Below are positions 1-8,222 of a DNA stretch of 63,887 nt, piece by piece; the stretch's first letter is position 1; every line of letters starts with the position of its first letter. Source of the stretch: Pectinatus sp. (GTDB lineage: Bacteria > Bacillota > Negativicutes > Selenomonadales > Selenomonadaceae); NCBI GenBank assembly GCA_020025075.1, contig JAHHSR010000003.1:1-63887 (forward strand), read 5' to 3'. The notes under the pieces are model-generated. The model had not been told where the DNA came from and made no database searches. It saw nothing but the letters and a program-made list of their open reading frames with translations. The position numbers and the translations under genes were made by a program.

Positions 1-54
1 ACCCCGAACCTGCTGATTAAGAGTCAGATGCTCTACCAATTGAGCTAGTGAGTC
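1..54 (-). tRNA. tRNA-Lys (anticodon CTT), 3' part missing
   Basis: On the minus strand the acceptor 5' strand GACTCAC, the D arm and an anticodon loop CTCTTAA (anticodon CTT) are present. The window edge cuts the gene in the T arm. Every base present is identical to the complete copy at 72-147, so this is the second gene of a tandem pair, downstream on the minus strand and probably in the same transcript. Confidence 0.93.
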
Positions 55-71
55 ATGCTATTAAGATGTGA

Positions 72-147
72 TGGTGACCCACCGGGGACTTGAACCCCGA
101 ACCTGCTGATTAAGAGTCAGATGCTCTACCAATTGAGCTAGTGAGTC
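72..147 (-). tRNA. tRNA-Lys (anticodon CTT)
   Basis: A complete 76-nt cloverleaf on the minus strand. The acceptor stem is GACTCAC/GTGGGTC with one T-G pair, followed by discriminator A and an encoded CCA. The D arm contains AGCTC...GAGC, the anticodon loop is CTCTTAA with CTT at positions 34-36, and the T stem is CGGGG/CCCCG. CTT reads the AAG lysine codon. A 17-nt spacer separates it from the truncated copy at 1-54. A good promoter lies just upstream. Confidence 0.96.
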
Positions 148-167
148 ACGACCAAAGAACGCTTTAT

Positions 168-196
168 ATAATATACTGTTTTTGGCAAAAATGCAA
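168..196 (-). promoter_or_regulatory. Sigma-A promoter of the tRNA-Lys pair
   Basis: On the minus strand TTGCAT (191-196) and TATTAT (168-173) are separated by exactly 17 nt. This sits about 20 bp upstream of the mature 5' end of the tRNA at 147, the right distance for a tRNA promoter. Confidence 0.75.
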
Positions 197-468
197 GACT
201 TTTTAAGAAAAAAATTTAAAAAGTTGCTAAAAAATTAGCAAAAAAGAAAAGGCGGGATAATTTGTTTTAGATATAAATATATTAGCGCCATATGCGATGT
301 TTATAGCAAAGGCAGTCCTATGAATATTACAAGAAACCTCAAAAATTGGCCAAATGCCAACATCTCGGTAAAGAGCTTTCAGGTTGGGAATGGCAGCAAA
401 TAGAATTTCGGCTATCTCAATTTTTTGTGGTAGAATTTTGTACCAAATAGCAGTAAAGATAAAGCATA
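197..468. other. Gene-free gap
   Basis: This AT-rich stretch lies between the tRNA promoter and the thioesterase promoter. A 27-codon reading frame at 320-403 has no ribosome binding site and no recognisable similarity. I see no RNA gene, repeat or terminator in it. Confidence 0.6.
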
Positions 469-477
469 TGCTATAAT
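469..477 (+). promoter_or_regulatory. Extended -10 promoter of the thioesterase gene
   Basis: TGC followed by TATAAT (472-477) forms an extended -10 element, with no convincing -35. It lies about 28 bp upstream of the start codon at 506. Confidence 0.5.
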
Positions 478-505
478 TAAGAAAAGCCTTGAGGGGGATT
501 TAAAG

Positions 506-910
506 ATGGAAGTTACAGAAAAGATTAAAGAAGGAATGAAAAATACAGTAGAAGATACCGTCTGCGAAGAAAATACAGCCAAAGCGATGGGAAGCGGCAC
601 GCTGACTGTTTATGCAACGCCTGCCATGTGTGCCCTTTTAGAAAATGCCGCATCCTCTTTGGCAGAAAATTTATTGCCGCCTGAGTGGTCAACGGTAGGC
701 TGCTCTCTTTCGATAGAGCATGTAGCACCTTCGCCGCTTGGGGCTAAAATAAAAGCAACGGCAGAAGTGGTAAGCGTTGAAGGACGCAAGATAACATATC
801 TGGTCACGGCAGAAGATGAGGTGGGACAAATTGGCCGTGGCAAGCATGAGCGCTTTGCCATTTTGCGGGAAAAATTTCAAGCGAAAGCAAAGATGCGCCG
901 TAAGGTTTAA
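506..910 (+). CDS. Hotdog-fold thioesterase, FlK (fluoroacetyl-CoA thioesterase)-like
   Basis: A 134-residue single hotdog domain. The three residues known as catalytic in FlK (Thr42, Glu50, His76) have counterparts at Thr38, Glu46 and His72 with identical spacing, inside TPAMCALLE and SIEHVAPSP. The C-terminal GRGKHERF is also typical. Members usually hydrolyse small acyl-CoA thioesters in the cytoplasm. Most bacterial relatives are not proven to use fluoroacetyl-CoA, so the substrate is unknown. A GAGGGGG ribosome site lies 8 nt before the ATG. The gene converges on, and overlaps by 4 nt, the minus-strand gene that follows. Confidence 0.85.
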   Translation: MEVTEKIKEGMKNTVEDTVCEENTAKAMGSGTLTVYATPAMCALLENAASSLAENLLPPEWSTVGCSLSIEHVAPSPLGAKIKATAEVVSVEGRKITYLVTAEDEVGQIGRGKHERFAILREKFQAKAKMRRKV

Positions 911-1686
911 ATCTCTTTTTTTTGCTGCATGAAGGCATCATAGCGCGCCTTTATTTCTTTGCGATTTGGCACTGGCGGCCACAATTCCTTGATACTGTTT
1001 TGGCGCATGGCGCTGCCGAGGTGCTCATAAAGAGCGGGATAGTCGGCGGCAAGGCTTTTGAGCAGTTCTTTGCTTTTTTGGCGCATGGTCTTGCCGTCAA
1101 TGGGACATGGGGATTGGACGGGCTTTAAATTGTAGAGTTTTACAGCATCTTTTATTTCGCTTTCTCGAAAATAGATTAGAGGCCTGATTACGGTGAGATT
1201 TGTCTTAGATAGATAAGTTGAAGGCAAAAAGGTTTTAAGTTGGCCCGAATGGAATAAATTGAGCCAAAATGTTTCAAGTGCATCATCATAGTGGTGTGCA
1301 TAGGCGACAATGTTGCAGTCGTTTTCTAAGGCAAAGCGGTTGACAGCACCGCGCCGAAAATACGAGCAGGTAAAGCAGGCCGGCTGTTTGCTGGTATCAA
1401 TAATAGATTTTATATCGGTGGGGCAAGTCGTGTGCTTGATGCCTAATTCTTCACAAAATTTTTTGATATAGGCATCGGAAAAATCGCTGGTGAAAAGCGG
1501 GTCAATCGTCACGGCTTTTAAGGTGAAGTCCATTTTCAGCCTTTTTTTGAGCATGGCTAAAGAATAGGTCAAAAAGAGGCTGTCCTTGCCACCAGAAAGG
1601 CCTATCATGATTTTATCATGGGGCTTAATCATGGAAAATTCTGTTATGGCACGCATGATTTTACTAAAATAAAGTTGTTTGAGCAT
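907..1686 (-). CDS. TtcA-family tRNA 2-thiolation protein (PP-loop ATPase)
   Basis: This 259-residue protein carries the PP-loop SGGKDS at residues 31-36, which adenylates the target base. It also has the CxxC pair of the TtcA family (Cys104, Cys107 in ACFTC), used to hold an iron-sulfur cluster, and a further Cys in SPCPIDGKT. TtcA makes 2-thiocytidine at position 32 of some tRNAs. This shorter Firmicutes subgroup is related, but its exact target base is not known to me, so I leave the symbol blank. It is transcribed alone, divergently from the pyrophosphatase gene. Confidence 0.8.
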   Translation of the reverse strand: MLKQLYFSKIMRAITEFSMIKPHDKIMIGLSGGKDSLFLTYSLAMLKKRLKMDFTLKAVTIDPLFTSDFSDAYIKKFCEELGIKHTTCPTDIKSIIDTSKQPACFTCSYFRRGAVNRFALENDCNIVAYAHHYDDALETFWLNLFHSGQLKTFLPSTYLSKTNLTVIRPLIYFRESEIKDAVKLYNLKPVQSPCPIDGKTMRQKSKELLKSLAADYPALYEHLGSAMRQNSIKELWPPVPNRKEIKARYDAFMQQKKEI

Positions 1687-1753
1687 TTTTCTCCTTTGCT
1701 GCCAGTTACGGGCAATTTTGCCATCGCCGAAAGCAGCCCTTCCATTTAAAATG

Positions 1754-1771
1754 TGATATAATATTATAACA
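1754..1771. promoter_or_regulatory. Back-to-back -10 elements of divergent promoters
   Basis: On the plus strand TGA-TATAAT (-10 at 1757-1762) points to the pyrophosphatase gene. On the minus strand TGT-TATAAT (-10 at 1763-1768) points to the ttcA-like gene. Both are extended -10 types without a clear -35, and they abut directly, so the two promoters may exclude each other. Confidence 0.45.
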
Positions 1772-1861
1772 CATTATGCTGTTTAGCCTTGAAGGGCATT
1801 GGAAGAAAAAAAACAGTGTATTTTCGCATGAAAATGCTAAAGTCAAATTTGGAGGTTTATT

Positions 1862-3505
1862 ATGGGTAAGAGACCTATTTATGTAATTGGGCATAAAAAT
1901 CCCGATACGGATTCTATTTGCTCGGCTTTGAGCTATGCGCACCTAAAACGCGCTCTCGGCCTTGAAAATGTCGTTGCTGCAAGAGCGGGCAAGGTGAATA
2001 AGGAAACGCAGTTTGCACTCGATTATTTTGGTGTTGAGGCGCCGCAGCTTGTAAGCGATGTCTATCCGCGCGTTTTAGACGTTATGGATAAATGTGAAGA
2101 GACGGTAAAAGAAACGGATAGCTTGCGCCATTTGGGTGAAGTAATGCGCAAATCGGAAGAAAAGTCGATTCCCGTCTTAAATGATGCACAAGAGCTTTGC
2201 GGTATCGTAACCGTCAGCGATTTAGCCAAGCGCTATTTTGAAGACCTTGATATGCAGGGCTTTGCCGATAGCGATGTGACTTTGCATGACATAATAAAGA
2301 CAATTGACGGCAATATTTTGGTTGATAGTGATGAAAGCCGTGTTGTCAAGGGCAATGTTCGCATTGCGGCGGGCAGCGTGCGCATGATAGCTGATAATAT
2401 AAAAAGTGATGATATTGTCCTCGTCGGTGACCGCGTGGCGCCGACTTTGCGCGCTTGCCTTGAACGCGGTATTGCGTGCCTCATCGTAACGGGAAATGGC
2501 AGCGTACCGAGTGAAATAAGTGATTTGGCGCAGCAAAAATCGACGATGATTATTGTTGCTCCGCATGATACTTATACCTGTGCGCGCCTTTTGAATCAGT
2601 GTGTTCCCGTAAAGCGTCTCATGCAGGAAGAAGTAGTTACCTTTAAGCCCACCGACCTTATAAGTGATGTCAAAAAGACGATTGAAGGCTGTGGCTATCG
2701 CAATTATCCCGTCGTTGAAAACAATCAGGTTGTCGGTATGGTTAACAGTGAACGGCTCGTGCTTTCAGAAAAGCAAGGTCTTATTTTGGTTGACCACAAT
2801 GAGGCAGCTCAGGCTGTAGAGGGAAATGAAAAGGCAGCTGTCTTGGAAATTATAGACCACCATCGCTTGGGCGGCATTAATACAGCGGACCCTCTTTTTG
2901 CTTGCCTTGATAAGGTTGGCTGCACGAGTACCTTGGTGGCAGAACAATACCTTTATCACAATGTAGAAATACCGCAAAAATTAGCTGGTCTCATGCTCTC
3001 GGCGATAATTTCGGATACGGTCTTATTTAAGTCTCCGACCTGTACGCAGCGCGACCAGGATATTGCCAAGATGCTCGCTAAGATAGCTGGCGTAAATCTT
3101 GAAAAATATGGTATGGAACTTTTAAAGGCTGGCTCTGATATTGGCAATCTTACTGCGGCTGAAATAATAAAATATGATATGAAGGAGTTTCAGCTGGGGG
3201 CAAAGCGTTTCCTTGTCAGCCAGATTTCTGTCATGGATAGCGAAGGCATCTTAGAGAGAAAGCCGGAACTTTTAAAGGCAATGGAAAAGGTTTGCGAAGA
3301 AGAAGGGTATGACATGTATCTCGTCATGGTCACTAATATTTTGCAGGAGGGAACAGACCTTTTATTCGTCGGCGGTCCCGAACAGATTATTGGTGAAGCT
3401 TTTGGCAAGGAATTTGCTGACCATAGCGTTTATTTGCCTGGCGTCATGTCACGTAAGAAGCAGATTGTGCCGCAGATTACTGAGGCAGTCAATAAGCTCG
3501 GCTGA
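1862..3505 (+). CDS. Manganese-dependent family II inorganic pyrophosphatase with CBS and DRTGG domains
   Basis: Hydrolyses pyrophosphate to two phosphates in the cytoplasm. The N-terminal DHH domain has IGHKNPDTDS (about residues 9-18). It is split by a regulatory insert: a CBS domain (about 70-125), a DRTGG domain (about 145-245) and a second CBS domain (about 250-305). The DHH motif IDHHRLGG follows, then a DHHA2 domain with CTSTLVAEQ and a C-terminal SRKKQIVPQ. At 547 residues the length fits the regulated CBS-PPase class. In characterised members the CBS domains bind adenine nucleotides (AMP/ADP inhibit, ATP activates); DRTGG-containing members also bind diadenosine polyphosphates. The start is an ATG after GGAGG. 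Confidence 0.93.
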   Translation: MGKRPIYVIGHKNPDTDSICSALSYAHLKRALGLENVVAARAGKVNKETQFALDYFGVEAPQLVSDVYPRVLDVMDKCEETVKETDSLRHLGEVMRKSEEKSIPVLNDAQELCGIVTVSDLAKRYFEDLDMQGFADSDVTLHDIIKTIDGNILVDSDESRVVKGNVRIAAGSVRMIADNIKSDDIVLVGDRVAPTLRACLERGIACLIVTGNGSVPSEISDLAQQKSTMIIVAPHDTYTCARLLNQCVPVKRLMQEEVVTFKPTDLISDVKKTIEGCGYRNYPVVENNQVVGMVNSERLVLSEKQGLILVDHNEAAQAVEGNEKAAVLEIIDHHRLGGINTADPLFACLDKVGCTSTLVAEQYLYHNVEIPQKLAGLMLSAIISDTVLFKSPTCTQRDQDIAKMLAKIAGVNLEKYGMELLKAGSDIGNLTAAEIIKYDMKEFQLGAKRFLVSQISVMDSEGILERKPELLKAMEKVCEEEGYDMYLVMVTNILQEGTDLLFVGGPEQIIGEAFGKEFADHSVYLPGVMSRKKQIVPQITEAVNKLG

Positions 3506-3523
3506 TTTGAATATATTAAAAAA

Positions 3524-3551
3524 GAGCCCCGCCCGCAAAAGCTGGCGGGGC
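3524..3551 (-). terminator. GC-rich hairpin, terminator-like on the minus strand
   Basis: An 8-bp stem GCCCCGCC/GGCGGGGC (3526-3533 with 3544-3551). Read on the minus strand it is followed by TCTTTTTTAA, a proper U tract. Read on the plus strand it lacks one. No minus-strand gene ends here, so it may stop antisense transcription. Confidence 0.5.
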
Positions 3552-3561
3552 AGTTAATACT

Positions 3562-3589
3562 ATGCTGCTTTTTTGGGGCAGCATTTTTC
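3562..3589 (+). terminator. Rho-independent terminator after the pyrophosphatase
   Basis: A 7-bp stem ATGCTGC/GCAGCAT (3562-3568 with 3578-3584) with a T-rich loop and a following run of T residues. It lies directly upstream of the pcrA ribosome binding site. Confidence 0.6.
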
Positions 3590-3611
3590 TTATAGAAAGA
3601 GGTATGGATTT

Positions 3612-5822
3612 GTGAATATACTTGAAGGTTTAAATCCCATGCAGCGCAAGGCGGTTGAGCATAAGGACGGGCCACTTTTAATCATGGCTGGTGCTGGGTC
3701 TGGCAAGACGCGCGTTTTGACTTGTAAAATTGCTTATCTTTTGGCAAATGGCGTCTCGCCGTATCAGATAATGGCCATCACCTTTACCAATAAGGCGGCA
3801 AGGGAAATGCGGGAAAGGGCAGATAAGATGATTGGCAGCGCTGCCAAAAATGTCTGGCTTAGCACTTTTCACTCCTTTTGCGCCCGTTTTTTGCGCATGG
3901 AAATTGACTGCCTCGATGAATATAAGAGCAATTTTACCATTTATGATTCTGGTGATAGCCAGACTTTAATCAAGAACTGCTTAAAGGAATTAAACCTTGA
4001 CGATAAGCAATATGCACCTTACCGTATTGCAAGCATTATATCCAATGCCAAGAATATGATGCTCACGCCTGAAGAATATGCAAGGGAGCAGAGCCGTTTT
4101 TTTGAAAAGAAGGCGGCCGAGGTTTATGCGCTGTATCAAAATCATCTCATGGAAAACAATGCGCTTGATTTTGACGACTTGCTCTGCGTAAGTGTGCGCC
4201 TTTTGCAAAATTCGCAGCAGGTACGCGAAAAATATCAGGAACGCTTCCATTATATTCTCGTTGATGAGTACCAAGATACCAATGGCGCACAATACCGCTT
4301 GACAAAATTGCTGGCGGAGAAATACAAGAATATTTGTGTTGTCGGCGATGCCGACCAGTCTATTTATGGCTGGCGTGGTGCTGATATTACAAATATCTTG
4401 AACTTTGAAAAGGACTATCCGCAGGCCCAGGTGATAAAGCTCGAGCAAAATTATCGCTCGACGCAAAATATTTTGCGGGCGGCTAATGCCGTAATTGAAA
4501 ATAACTGCAATCGCCGTCCCAAAAAGCTTTGGACGGAAAATGTGCAAGGTGATAAGATAACGACTTTTGAAGCGTATAATGAGCGCGATGAAGCTAATTT
4601 CATAGCGGAGAATATTATCCGTGAAAATATGCAAAATGGCGTATCTTACGATGATATGGCAATTTTATATCGCACCAATGCCCAATCGCGCGTTTTGGAG
4701 GAAGCATTTCTCAAGGAACATATCCCGTATACGATGGTTGGCGGTCTTAAATTTTATGACCGCAAGGAAATTAAGGATGTAATGGCATATTTAAAGCTCA
4801 TTAACAATCCTTCTGATAGTGTGAGCTTGACGCGTATCATCAATGTTCCCAAGCGGGGCATCGGCAGCGTGAGCTTAGAGCGGATAAAAAAATATGCCGA
4901 CGAAAATGGCCTTAGCGTTTTTGATGCAATCAGCCAAGCAGAGGCAATTCCCGCTTTGAGTGCCAAGGCGTGCAATGCCTCGGCGGACTTTTTCACCCTT
5001 ATTGATGATTTGGCCGGTCGCAAGGACGAGATGCCCGTTCATACATTTATTGAATGTGTGATGAAAGAGACGGGCTATCTCAGCGAATTGGAAGAAGATG
5101 AGGTGCAAAATGAGGCGTGCTTAGAAAATTTGCGCGAGTTGGTCGGCGTTGCTAAGGACTTTGAGACACATAACCCAGATGAAAATACCCTCGAAGGTTT
5201 TTTGAGTTCTGTTTCACTTATTGCTGATATTGATACGGCAGACCTTGCTGACGATAAGGTGACTTTAATGACCTTTCATGCTTCCAAGGGCCTTGAATTT
5301 CCTATCGTCTTTATTGCGGGCATGGATGAAGGTATCTTTCCCCATGCGCGTACACTTATGGATGAAGCGCAGATTGAAGAAGAAAGGCGTACCTGTTATG
5401 TCGGGATTACGCGCGCGCAAAAGAAACTTTATCTGACAAATGCCAAGTCGCGCAACCTGTACGGCCGGACGAATATGTATAATCCATCGCGCTTTTTGCA
5501 GGAAATACCGTCCGATTGCCTAGAAGCACTGCACGGGAAAATCAATGTTCAGACGCCTACCGTCGATAAGCGTGCCGCTTCCTTTGCCGACAGGCGCGTA
5601 CAAAATAGGCCGCTACCGCCAAAGAGCACGGCTCCCGTCATTCGTCCGGATATGTCGATAAAATGGTCTACCGGTGATAAGGTGCAGCACAATAAATGGG
5701 GTATAGGTACCGTCGTTTCTATTTCTGGCAGTGGTGAAGAAGTGCAGCTGACGGTGGCTTTTCCTGAGCAGGGCATAAAAAAGCTCATCCAAAAATATGC
5801 ACCGATAAAGAAAGCGGATTAA
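3612..5822 (+). CDS. pcrA: ATP-dependent 3'-5' DNA helicase PcrA (UvrD/Rep family)
   Basis: A superfamily 1A helicase for DNA repair and rolling-circle plasmid replication. All helicase motifs are present: Walker A AGAGSGKT (residues 26-33), Walker B VDEYQDTN, motif III SIYGWRGAD, motif IV QNYRST, motif V MTFHASKGLEF and motif VI VGITRAQ. The C-terminal 50 residues (GDKVQHNKWGIGTVV) are the Tudor-like RNA polymerase-binding domain of PcrA. I chose the GTG at 3612 because AGAAAGAGG ends 9 nt before it. An upstream in-frame TTG at 3573 lies inside the terminator. The 736-residue length is normal. ligA follows after 3 nt, the usual pcrA-ligA pair. Confidence 0.95.
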   Translation: MNILEGLNPMQRKAVEHKDGPLLIMAGAGSGKTRVLTCKIAYLLANGVSPYQIMAITFTNKAAREMRERADKMIGSAAKNVWLSTFHSFCARFLRMEIDCLDEYKSNFTIYDSGDSQTLIKNCLKELNLDDKQYAPYRIASIISNAKNMMLTPEEYAREQSRFFEKKAAEVYALYQNHLMENNALDFDDLLCVSVRLLQNSQQVREKYQERFHYILVDEYQDTNGAQYRLTKLLAEKYKNICVVGDADQSIYGWRGADITNILNFEKDYPQAQVIKLEQNYRSTQNILRAANAVIENNCNRRPKKLWTENVQGDKITTFEAYNERDEANFIAENIIRENMQNGVSYDDMAILYRTNAQSRVLEEAFLKEHIPYTMVGGLKFYDRKEIKDVMAYLKLINNPSDSVSLTRIINVPKRGIGSVSLERIKKYADENGLSVFDAISQAEAIPALSAKACNASADFFTLIDDLAGRKDEMPVHTFIECVMKETGYLSELEEDEVQNEACLENLRELVGVAKDFETHNPDENTLEGFLSSVSLIADIDTADLADDKVTLMTFHASKGLEFPIVFIAGMDEGIFPHARTLMDEAQIEEERRTCYVGITRAQKKLYLTNAKSRNLYGRTNMYNPSRFLQEIPSDCLEALHGKINVQTPTVDKRAASFADRRVQNRPLPPKSTAPVIRPDMSIKWSTGDKVQHNKWGIGTVVSISGSGEEVQLTVAFPEQGIKKLIQKYAPIKKAD

Positions 5823-5825
5823 AAA

Positions 5826-7841
5826 ATGAAGACAGACGAAATTAAAACTCGCCTCGACAATTTAAGAAAATTACTTGAAGAATACAATCGCCTTTATTAC
5901 GATGAAGATAATCCTGCTATTTCCGACGAGGAATACGATGGCCTTATGCTGGAATTAAAGCGCCTAGAAAAGCAGTATCCGGAGTATAAAAGTCCTAAGT
6001 CGCCCACCCAGCATGTTGGTGGCAGTGCCAAGCGGCAGGCGGGCGTCTTGGTGCGCCATGATGTGCCGATGCTGAGCTTGCAAGATGTCTTTAGCCGCGA
6101 GGAAATCACTTCTTTTGTCGATGATATACTCGCAGTAAATCCTGAGGCCTCATTTATCGTAGAAGAAAAGATAGATGGCCTTTCTCTTGCCCTTCGCTAT
6201 GCTGAAGGAAAGCTCAAGCTGGCCGTAACGCGTGGCGACGGCATTATTGAAGGTGAAGATGTAACGCAAAATGCTTACCAGATTGCGGGCATTGCCCATG
6301 TCTTGCCAGACAAAATGCCGTATCTTGAAGTGCGCGGAGAAGTCTATATGGATAATGATGAATTTTCAAAGATTAACCGCGTCCAGGAAAAAGAGGGAAA
6401 AAAAGTTTTTGCCAATCCGCGCAACTGCGCGGCGGGAACTTTGCGCCAGCTCGATAGCAGCGTTCTGAAAAAGAGGCGCTTGAAATTTTTTGCCTTTAAC
6501 TTACAGGCGGCAAGGGGAAAAGATTTTTCTTCTCACATTGAGGCGATGGAATATTTTCAAAAACAAGGCATTGCCATAGTGCGAGAAAGCACTCTTTGCC
6601 ATAGCGCAAGCGAAGTCTGGCAAGCCATTGAAGACATTGGTGCGCGCCGCGCTTTACTTCCTTACAATATTGATGGTGCCGTCGTAAAAGTCGATAATCT
6701 TGCACTGCGAGAAAGTTTGGGGGCTACGGCGAAGGTGCCGCGCTGGGCCATCGCTTATAAATATCCGCCGGAAGAGAAAGAAACGCGCCTTTTGGCAATC
6801 GAGCTTTCCGTTGGCCGTACGGGGCGCGTAACGCCTACGGCCGTGTTTGAGCCCGTGCAGCTTGGCGGCACGACCGTAGAGCGGGCGACGCTCCATAATC
6901 AATCTTTCATCGATGCGCTTGATGTGCGAGTCGGCGATGCGATACTCGTTTATAAATCGGGAGAGATTATTCCCAAGGTGCGCTGCGTCCTGCCTGAAAA
7001 GCGCCCCCAAGGGACAAAGCCGTTTGAGATTGGCGATAACTGTCCGATTTGTCATACAAAACTTGTACGCGACCTTGATACGGCGGATAGCCGCTGTCCG
7101 AATGAAATGTGTCCGGCAAGGCTACAAGGCGCAATTGAAAATTTTGTCGACCGTTCGGCTATGGATATAAAGGGATTTGGTACAAAGTACATTGCTGTTC
7201 TTTTAAAAGAGGGATATTTGCAGGATATGGCGGATATTTATTACCTCAAGGATTACCGCGAAGTACTTATTGAAAAAGGGCTTATCGGCAAGGAAAAAAA
7301 TACGGATAAACTTCTTTTGGCTATTGAAAAGTCAAAGAATAATGAGCCTTGGCAGCTTTTGACGGGTTTTGGAATTGAAAATATCGGCAAGGCGGCGGCA
7401 AAGTCGCTTTTAGATGAATTTGGCAGCATTGATAATCTGCAGAAGGCTTCTGAGGAACAGTTGGCAGCCGTCGAAAACATTGGCGCGATAAGCGCAAAAT
7501 CAGTTTATGACTTTTTTCATGCACCGCGTCAAAAAACGATACTGGATAAATTTGTGCGGGCTGGCTTTGATTTTTCCAGTCAAAAAGAAACGGCAAAAGG
7601 CACTTTGTCCGAAAAGATATTCGTTTTGACGGGAAGTTTAAAGACACTTTCTCGCCAGCAGGCAACGGAAAAAATTGAAAGCGCTGGCGGCAAGGTGGCT
7701 TCTGCTGTTTCCAAAAGGACGGATTATCTTGTCGCAGGCGAAAAGAGTGGCAGCAAGCTTTTGAAAGCACAAAATTTGGGGATTCGCATTATTAGCGAAG
7801 AAGAACTGGCAGCACTTTTAGCGGGCAAGGTGTTGGAATAA
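5826..7841 (+). CDS. ligA: NAD-dependent DNA ligase
   Basis: Seals nicks in replication and repair using NAD+. Domain Ia is N-terminal (YYDEDNPAISDEEYD). The adenylation domain has the lysine nucleophile Lys115 in EEKIDGLSL. OB-fold sequence follows, then a four-cysteine zinc finger (CPICHTK...CPNEMC), helix-hairpin-helix repeats (GFGIENIG, VENIGAISA) and a C-terminal BRCT domain (about 590-671, KIFVLTGSLK...ESAGGKV). Its 671 residues match the family. It is probably translated from the pcrA message. Confidence 0.97.
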   Translation: MKTDEIKTRLDNLRKLLEEYNRLYYDEDNPAISDEEYDGLMLELKRLEKQYPEYKSPKSPTQHVGGSAKRQAGVLVRHDVPMLSLQDVFSREEITSFVDDILAVNPEASFIVEEKIDGLSLALRYAEGKLKLAVTRGDGIIEGEDVTQNAYQIAGIAHVLPDKMPYLEVRGEVYMDNDEFSKINRVQEKEGKKVFANPRNCAAGTLRQLDSSVLKKRRLKFFAFNLQAARGKDFSSHIEAMEYFQKQGIAIVRESTLCHSASEVWQAIEDIGARRALLPYNIDGAVVKVDNLALRESLGATAKVPRWAIAYKYPPEEKETRLLAIELSVGRTGRVTPTAVFEPVQLGGTTVERATLHNQSFIDALDVRVGDAILVYKSGEIIPKVRCVLPEKRPQGTKPFEIGDNCPICHTKLVRDLDTADSRCPNEMCPARLQGAIENFVDRSAMDIKGFGTKYIAVLLKEGYLQDMADIYYLKDYREVLIEKGLIGKEKNTDKLLLAIEKSKNNEPWQLLTGFGIENIGKAAAKSLLDEFGSIDNLQKASEEQLAAVENIGAISAKSVYDFFHAPRQKTILDKFVRAGFDFSSQKETAKGTLSEKIFVLTGSLKTLSRQQATEKIESAGGKVASAVSKRTDYLVAGEKSGSKLLKAQNLGIRIISEEELAALLAGKVLE

Positions 7842-7861
7842 AAGTTAAATTGCTATATAAT
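7833..7861 (+). promoter_or_regulatory. Sigma-A promoter of gatCAB
   Basis: TTGGAA (7833-7838) and TATAAT (7856-7861) are separated by 17 nt. The -35 lies inside the last codons of ligA. A small GGCA/TGCC hairpin follows before the gatC ribosome site GGGGG. Confidence 0.6.
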
Positions 7862-7907
7862 AAACAAGTATTAAGGCAGATGATGCCTAATGAACGGGGG
7901 TATATGA

Positions 7908-8195
7908 ATGAAACTCACAGAAAAAGATGTAGATAATGTTGCAGTCCTTTCGCGCCTGTCCATACCTCAGGAAGAAAAGGCTAAGTATATGAAGCAGATA
8001 GACGATTTTCTTGAATATGGCGATGTTTTGCAGCAGGTTGATACGCAAGGCGTTGAACCGATGGCGCATATCCTGCCGCTTAAAAATGTCTTTCGTCCTG
8101 ATGAGGTAAAGCCGTCGCTTGATAGAAAGCTCGCCCTTTCCAATGCACCGGAACAGGAAGATGGATATTTTGTCGTACCGCAGATTATCGAATAG
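7908..8195 (+). CDS. gatC: Glu-tRNA(Gln)/Asp-tRNA(Asn) amidotransferase subunit C
   Basis: This 95-residue subunit wraps around GatA and GatB and stabilises the amidotransferase. It begins MKLTEKDVDNVAVLSRL, the typical GatC N terminus, and has the central EPMAHILPLKNVFRPDEV match to the family segment that packs on GatA. It is first in the gatCAB operon. Confidence 0.95.
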   Translation: MKLTEKDVDNVAVLSRLSIPQEEKAKYMKQIDDFLEYGDVLQQVDTQGVEPMAHILPLKNVFRPDEVKPSLDRKLALSNAPEQEDGYFVVPQIIE

Positions 8196-8222
8196 TAGTA
8201 CGCCTAGCAAGGAGGAATTTTC

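Noticed and set aside
320..403. 27-residue ORF between the tRNA genes and the thioesterase
   Set aside because: No ribosome site and no recognisable similarity. It looks like a chance frame.
412..880. Minus-strand reading frames overlapping the thioesterase gene
   Set aside because: They are shadows of the plus-strand gene with no ribosome sites or family features.
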